Positions 32,958-37,131 of a stretch of DNA of 37,131 bases are shown in pieces (the first letter of the stretch is position 1; each line of letters begins with the position of its first letter). Both the position numbers and the translations under genes were made by a program. The stretch comes from JBCCGR01 sp039029195. Its GTDB lineage: Bacteria; Pseudomonadota; Alphaproteobacteria; Rhizobiales; Rhizobiaceae. The DNA lies in assembly GCA_039029195.1 (NCBI GenBank), contig JBCCGR010000045.1, forward strand, positions 1 to 37,131, in the 5' to 3' direction. The notes below the pieces were generated by a model that was not told the DNA's origin, ran no database searches, and saw only the letters and a program-made list of their open reading frames with translations.

Positions 32958-33989
32958 ATGTCCGTCAGTGAAATCATGCGAATCGCAAAATCTGGGGTAG
33001 GCCACATCTACGCCCTTCTCGTTGTGACGCCTCTCGTCCTTGTGCTTTGGCAGCCAGAACTGGCGCTCGAAACAAGCTGGATCGTGGGTGTCGGTATCGT
33101 TCATGTCGCGCCGATGATCATTCCGGGTGTACTGCTTGCAGCATGGATGACAGCCAGCGGCGCGGGCAACCGGGTTGCATCCATTTTTCAGGGACGCACT
33201 ATTCAAACGATTGTGGCTGCCACGGTGGTCGGCGCATTTCTTCCAGTTTGTGGAGTGACAGTACTGCCACTGATGGCCGGCCTTCTTGCCGCGGGAATTC
33301 CCTTGGCCCCGGTAATGGCATTCTGGCTGGCCTCCCCGATTACGTCTCCGCCAATGCTATCAGCAACAGCGGCGATTCTCGGCTGGGAATTCGCGGTTGG
33401 TAAGACCTTGTCCGCCATCGGTCTGGGGCTGCTTGGGGGTGCCGCAACCAATATCTTTGCGGATCGTGAATGGGCACGAAATGCGTTGAGGTCAAACCGG
33501 ATCGTCGGATCGTTGGGGGTATCTTGCGGTGGATGCGGCTCCACAACGGATCGTTTTTATCCACGTATCTGGCGATCATCCGAACGACGCGCGCGGTTCT
33601 GGAAAGATGCGCGGTCCGTCGCACGTTTGATCCTCATCGTTCTCATCCCTGCTTTCGCAGCGGAGCATCTTCTGAACGCCTGGCTGGAACCCACCTTCAT
33701 AGCCTCATATGTCGGCAGCGACAGCGCCTTCGCCATCCCGCTTGCAGTCCTGGTCGGTGGTCCCATCTACCTCGACGGATATGCCGCAATGCCGCTTACG
33801 CGCTCCCTTTTGGAACACGGTATGTCACTCGGAGCCGGAATGGCGTTCCTTGTTTCGGGTGGTGTCGTAAGCGTTTGGGGTGCGATGGCGATCTTTCCGG
33901 TTTTGCGGATGAAGCCGTTTCTTCTCTACCTCGCCCTGGCCGTAAGCGGTTCCATGGCTTCGGGATGGATGTTTGGCGTAGCTATGTGA
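32958..33989 (+). CDS. Putative permease of the DUF318/ArsP-like family
   Basis: 343-aa polytopic membrane protein (about 8-10 spans) that resembles the permease family including ArsP, an exporter of trivalent organoarsenicals. The stretch AFLPVCGVTVLPLMAGLLAAGIPLAPVMAFWLASPITSPPML (from residue 93) contains the conserved Cys98, and a cluster GVSCGGCG follows near 180. The second half repeats the GGPIYLDGYAAMPLTRSLLEHGMSLGAGMAFLVSGG pattern. The ATG at 32958 follows AAGGAG at an ideal distance, so the ATG at 32886 is rejected. It is divergent from a LysR regulator, not an ArsR, so arsenic export is unproven. Confidence 0.8.
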   Translation: MSVSEIMRIAKSGVGHIYALLVVTPLVLVLWQPELALETSWIVGVGIVHVAPMIIPGVLLAAWMTASGAGNRVASIFQGRTIQTIVAATVVGAFLPVCGVTVLPLMAGLLAAGIPLAPVMAFWLASPITSPPMLSATAAILGWEFAVGKTLSAIGLGLLGGAATNIFADREWARNALRSNRIVGSLGVSCGGCGSTTDRFYPRIWRSSERRARFWKDARSVARLILIVLIPAFAAEHLLNAWLEPTFIASYVGSDSAFAIPLAVLVGGPIYLDGYAAMPLTRSLLEHGMSLGAGMAFLVSGGVVSVWGAMAIFPVLRMKPFLLYLALAVSGSMASGWMFGVAM

Positions 33990-34215
33990 GATTGCAAACA
34001 GCGGAACTGGCCTGTTGCTGACGTTTATCGGTTAGGGCAATTAGTGGCTCAATTTCCCTGAAGCCGCCATTCACAATTGGCTCAGCCAGTCGAGTCCGAA
34101 TTAGAGCTCAGCGGACAAAGCGAACCTTTCAGATTTGTCTGGGGAAGTCCGCTATTGTCATAGTATTCAACGCTGGAGAATGCAGTTAGGCTCGTACAAC
34201 TGCCGGGGTGCAAAA

Positions 34216-34668
34216 ATGTTGAATGTCACGCTGATAAGGATCGCCCGAGAAAATTTTGATGATGTCATCGAGCTTGAATTGGAGCCATTTCAGAAAGGCA
34301 ATCTGCCTTCGAACGTATACTCCATCGCAGAATCTACGCTGTCTGAAACGTTTCATCCGAGAGCCATTTGCTTGGACGGGAAAGCTGTGGGCTTCTTGAT
34401 GTACCAGTTTGGAGAGGCCGGAGATTTTGATGAAGACGAGTGCACAATTTGGCGATTTATGATTGACCGAAGCCAACAAAACAAAGGGATTGGCAAAATC
34501 GCTATGGGCTTGGTGCTAGACGAAATCCGATCGCACAATAGATGCAGGTTAGTGGACATCTACTACGATCCGAAGAACACGGCAGCGAAGAAGGTCTACG
34601 CCAGATACGGCTTCAAAGAGGTGGGCCGTAGGGATGATGGCGACATTATAGCAGAGCGTGCCATTTAG
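34216..34668 (+). CDS. GNAT acetyltransferase (Blt/PaiA-like, possible polyamine acetyltransferase)
   Basis: 150-aa GNAT enzyme that moves an acetyl group from acetyl-CoA to an amine. Motif A is visible as WRFMIDRSQQNKGIGKIAM (about residues 82-100), with VDIYYDPKNTAAKKVYARYGFKEVG at the C-terminus as motif B. The N-terminus ITLIRIARENFDDVIELELEP-like pattern and the region around SNVYSIAES resemble spermine/spermidine acetyltransferases of the Blt/PaiA type. The ATG at 34216 has GGGG upstream; the longer frame is not supported. Monocistronic. Substrate assignment is tentative. Confidence 0.75.
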   Translation: MLNVTLIRIARENFDDVIELELEPFQKGNLPSNVYSIAESTLSETFHPRAICLDGKAVGFLMYQFGEAGDFDEDECTIWRFMIDRSQQNKGIGKIAMGLVLDEIRSHNRCRLVDIYYDPKNTAAKKVYARYGFKEVGRRDDGDIIAERAI

Positions 34669-34788
34669 ACCGGTTTGATTCAATTCATGCGAAAGTAGTC
34701 AATCATAGGCTGTGTAACATCCATGATTATGGGCTCGGTTCGGACGTCCGTTGCCCAAGGTGTTGACGGTTACCTGCAGACCGGTTTG
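34667..34788 (+). repeat. Pair of direct repeats flanking an intergenic segment
   Basis: AGACCGGTTTG occurs at 34667-34677, covering part of the GNAT stop region, and again at 34778-34788. Both copies are followed by TCAAT after 2 or 0 bases. No transposon-like gene lies between them, so it may be a chance or a small duplication. Confidence 0.35.
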
Positions 34789-34903
34789 TCAATCGACAGA
34801 TCTGGTTGCTCAATTTTGAAGGCCATCGTTTTGGACGAATTGGACCTACCGTGACTAGTCCGAGACGCTAATGTTGTTCCTCAAACGAATGGAGTGAAGC
34901 GTA

Positions 34904-35506
34904 GTGGTTGCAGCCATCAAAATTCGAGACGGCAAGCCGAGCGACGCGTCCGATTTTGCGATACTTGCCGATATGGCGACACGACGTTTGACGTCCTTTC
35001 TATTCAGGGCTTCAGAACAAAATGGAATTGCCCCTTTAGGGCTGTGTCGTCAGGCAATACAGAATGACGCACAACATACGTTGCACTACTCAAATTGGAG
35101 AGTAGCAGAACGTGGCGGTCAATTGCTCGGTGGTCTTAACGGCTACATCATTCAACCTGCAGATTTTACAATGCCGCAGTCCGAGACTGAAAGGGTCATT
35201 CAGCCTCTTTCCGAATTAAAGGCTGTCTCTGAGGGGAACTGGTACACGGCAGCCGTTGCGGTGTTACATGAAGAACAGGGCAAAGGTGCGGGATCAGCAT
35301 TGCTAAAGGACGTCGACGCACGATCTCGAGCCATCGGAGCCAATGCTGTGACGTTAATGGTCGGAAGCTTCAACAAAGACGCTCGGCGTTTATATAAGCG
35401 CCTGGGCTATACGGAAGTGGAGCGTCGCGATTTTGTCACCTTTCCAGGGTCAGACTCCAAGGGCGAATGGATTCTAATGAGCAAAGACCTATCGGAACAC
35501 GATTGA
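34904..35506 (+). CDS. GNAT family N-acetyltransferase
   Basis: 200-aa GNAT enzyme. The acetyl-CoA binding motif is AVLHEEQGKGAGSALLKDVDARSR (from about residue 119), and the C-terminal NKDARRLYKRLGYTEVERRDF is the usual motif B. Start is GTG at 34904 with GGAG 9 nt upstream. It stands alone and resembles the first GNAT only in the common fold, so it is not a tandem copy. The acceptor is unknown. Confidence 0.85.
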   Translation: MVAAIKIRDGKPSDASDFAILADMATRRLTSFLFRASEQNGIAPLGLCRQAIQNDAQHTLHYSNWRVAERGGQLLGGLNGYIIQPADFTMPQSETERVIQPLSELKAVSEGNWYTAAVAVLHEEQGKGAGSALLKDVDARSRAIGANAVTLMVGSFNKDARRLYKRLGYTEVERRDFVTFPGSDSKGEWILMSKDLSEHD

Positions 35507-35647
35507 AGGATTGGAAGGCGAACTTTGCTGTCCTTCGTTTAACGTGAAACAAGGGCTGGTTTTGGCACATTGCAACAATCGAGGTAAAAGTATGTAACGG
35601 TAAGACCAAATCTGTCTCAACTGTCGAGATCGTGCTACTCTGGTTCA

Positions 35648-36271
35648 ATGAGCTATCCGGCAATTTCTCTCTTTCTTACCGCCGCGGTTTTTGTCTGCGC
35701 TGCACCCGGTCCTTCCACCCTTCTTGTTCTTGCTCACTCGGCCAGCCGGGATGTTAGGCGTCCGGTAATGCTGATCCTTGGGGCTGTTGCTGCGAACTCC
35801 GCCATGATTGCCGTTGTGGCCATCGGTTTTGGCCAGATTTTGAACCTCACCCAAAATGGGCTGTTTTGGTTCAAGATTATCGGCGGATCCTATTTGGTGT
35901 GGTTGGGCGCAAGTTATGTGTTTTCACGCAACTCAAACGAAATCCATATCGATACGCATAGGTTCCCGCACTCGAAACTGATGGCGCAAGCCTTTTTGAC
36001 CTCGATGACCAATCCCAAAGCTTTGTTATTTTACACTGCGTTCCTTCCTGGTTTCGTGGTTCCGGGGGAACCCTATTCCAAGCAAATCGCCGCTTTTGGC
36101 GCGCTGTATCTGGCGATTTTCGCGATCAGTTTGCTGGCATATGCGGTGGCTGGGTACTTACTTGGGGTCGTAGCACCATCAGCCGCAATCATACGTTTGC
36201 GGGATCGGGTCTTAGGCTGTTTTCTGATAGCAAGTGGCGTGGCACTGTTTCGTTGGGCGTACGCTAAGTAA
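35648..36271 (+). CDS. LysE/RhtB-family amino acid exporter
   Basis: 207-aa inner-membrane protein with about six spans. The opening FLTAAVFVCAAPGPSTLLVLAHSASRDVRRPVMLILGAVAANS carries the PGP motif of RhtB/LysE exporters, followed by FKIIGGSYLVWLGASYV and the FLTSMTNPKALLFYTAFLPGFV motif. Such proteins export amino acids or their analogues. It is convergent with the methyltransferase gene, 3 bp apart, and has no regulator next to it. Confidence 0.9.
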   Translation: MSYPAISLFLTAAVFVCAAPGPSTLLVLAHSASRDVRRPVMLILGAVAANSAMIAVVAIGFGQILNLTQNGLFWFKIIGGSYLVWLGASYVFSRNSNEIHIDTHRFPHSKLMAQAFLTSMTNPKALLFYTAFLPGFVVPGEPYSKQIAAFGALYLAIFAISLLAYAVAGYLLGVVAPSAAIIRLRDRVLGCFLIASGVALFRWAYAK

Positions 36272-36274
36272 CGG

Positions 36275-36880
36275 TCAATTCGGCTTTTTGGCTGACGTGC
36301 AATGGTAGGTTCCGTTTTCAATATCATGCCCATCCACGGTGCACATGTTGTCGAATCCGATCTCAGCTAGTTTGGCCTCCACCTCGGCAGCTGGAAACCG
36401 CGCTAGTTTGTTGGGTGCACCTTCAGCGTAGCTCAGAATCAGTATCCCCTCTGGCTTCAAAACTCGAAAAACCTCGAACAGCATTGAGGAAAGATCCGTC
36501 CAGAAGTAGATCACGTTGACACAGCAGATCTTTGTGAACGAACTCTCTGGGTACGGCAGGTCAGATTGGCCGCCTTGCAAAAACTCAACAGATCCCTTGG
36601 CGATATCCGTACGGAATCGCTTTTGGGCCTGAGTAACCGCTAGTGGAGAGATATCAACGCCCGCCACCCGCGCGCAACGTCCTTTCGCAAGTATTTCAGC
36701 TATGAGTGCGCCTCCCCCAAACCCGATTTCCAATATGTGATCGTTGTTTTGCAATGCGAGCAGTTCAAGCGTACGGCTGTTCATTCCCTCATTGACACGG
36801 TTCAATCGTCGCAAAATTAAGCGGCCAAGCAAGCCCTGCGGCTTACCAAGTTGCGCAAGTAGTTTCTTTGAGTAGGCCAT
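36275..36880 (-). CDS. Class I SAM-dependent methyltransferase
   Basis: 201-aa methyltransferase. Motif I is DHILEIGFGGGALI (about residues 47-60), the acidic motif II is VAGVDISP, and DLPYPESSFTKICCVNVIYFWTD corresponds to motif III with the UbiE/type-11 style. It transfers a methyl group from SAM, target unknown. The frame extends to 36973, but that would overlap the stop region of the next gene; M36880 begins a normal-length protein. Ribosome binding site is weak. Confidence 0.84.
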   Translation of the reverse strand: MAYSKKLLAQLGKPQGLLGRLILRRLNRVNEGMNSRTLELLALQNNDHILEIGFGGGALIAEILAKGRCARVAGVDISPLAVTQAQKRFRTDIAKGSVEFLQGGQSDLPYPESSFTKICCVNVIYFWTDLSSMLFEVFRVLKPEGILILSYAEGAPNKLARFPAAEVEAKLAEIGFDNMCTVDGHDIENGTYHCTSAKKPN

Positions 36881-36969
36881 TGCGAGCGCTTCGTTTGCAA
36901 GTTCCAAGTGTATCTGAAAAGCAAATATAGCGCCAGTTTGTAGACTTCGCAGCATTTGGCACTTTGGGC

Positions 36970-37131
36970 TCAAAGCGGCCCTACACCCTGTTCAGTTGCC
37001 TCAGCCAACCCCGCACCCTTCGCCCGGCTGGAGTTGACCTCACGCCCCACACGATAGCTGACAAGCTCCGATCCGCGATTGTGTTTCAGCACACCTCGTG
37101 CGGTTTCAACGTCCGTGTCCTCATCAAGCCA
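36970..37131 (-). CDS. Partial gene, C-terminal end of unrecognised protein
   Basis: Frame open from the right edge to TGA at 36970-36972, giving 53 residues that begin WLDEDTDVETARG and end EATEQGVGPL. The composition is charged and protein-like, and the frame ends 89 bp before the methyltransferase start, as expected for a real neighbour on the same strand. I do not recognise the family; the rest lies outside the window. Confidence 0.5.
   Translation of the reverse strand, partial: WLDEDTDVETARGVLKHNRGSELVSYRVGREVNSSRAKGAGLAEATEQGVGPL

Overview
The window looks like a chromosomal segment of an alphaproteobacterium, probably Hyphomicrobiales or Rhodobacterales. The evidence is gene style only: a tripartite tricarboxylate (TTT) transporter and a TRAP transporter, a DctB/DctD-type two-component pair, many LysR/GntR regulators and NAD- or flavin-linked dehydrogenases, with moderately GC-rich coding DNA on the left and visibly more AT-rich DNA from about 22 kb onward. 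Genus cannot be decided from what is visible. No tRNA, rRNA, CRISPR array, insertion sequence or prophage gene was seen.

Region A (about 0.4-18.2 kb) reads as one catabolic island built on two divergent operons around a HutC-type GntR regulator. The leftward operon encodes, in transcription order, TctC-TctB-TctA, a type I sulfatase, a split transketolase (C-terminal then N-terminal subunit), an NTF2-flavin monooxygenase fusion and a GMC oxidoreductase. The rightward operon encodes a second split transketolase, an aldehyde dehydrogenase, a mandelate-racemase-type enolase-superfamily enzyme and a formylglycine-generating enzyme (FGE) with both catalytic cysteines. Two divergent SDR genes close the left end. 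The sulfatase and FGE lack visible signal peptides, so the simplest reading is that the transporter imports an intact anionic sulfate ester, the FGE-matured sulfatase removes sulfate in the cytoplasm, and dehydrogenases, dehydratase and two unusual TPP carboligases degrade the carbon skeleton. Both transketolase-like enzymes lack the conserved active-site His of the SGHPG motif (Tyr instead) and the His/Asp of the THxxI..GEDG loop (GFxPG variant), which argues against ordinary sugar-phosphate transketolase chemistry. A near-identical 20-bp site lies in front of the tctC operon and in the gntR-transketolase gap.

Region B (18.2-21.9 kb) is a LysR regulator divergent from a compact trio: a CmcJ/NvfI-type oxygenase-like protein, a luciferase-like flavin monooxygenase and an SDR.

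Region C (22-24.6 kb) holds single genes in AT-richer DNA: a YdjM-type membrane metal-dependent hydrolase, a THEM6-type hot-dog thioesterase and a DUF1801 protein, with long gaps.

Region D (25-31.7 kb) is a TRAP dicarboxylate-type transporter (DctP, DctQ, DctM, leftward) with a DctB-like sensor kinase and a DctD-like regulator. The regulator has lost the GAFTGA loop needed for sigma-54 contact, and I found no convincing -24/-12 promoter in front of dctP.

Region E (32-37.1 kb) is a LysR/permease divergent pair, two GNAT acetyltransferases, a LysE/RhtB exporter, a SAM methyltransferase and the C-terminal end of one more gene at the right edge.
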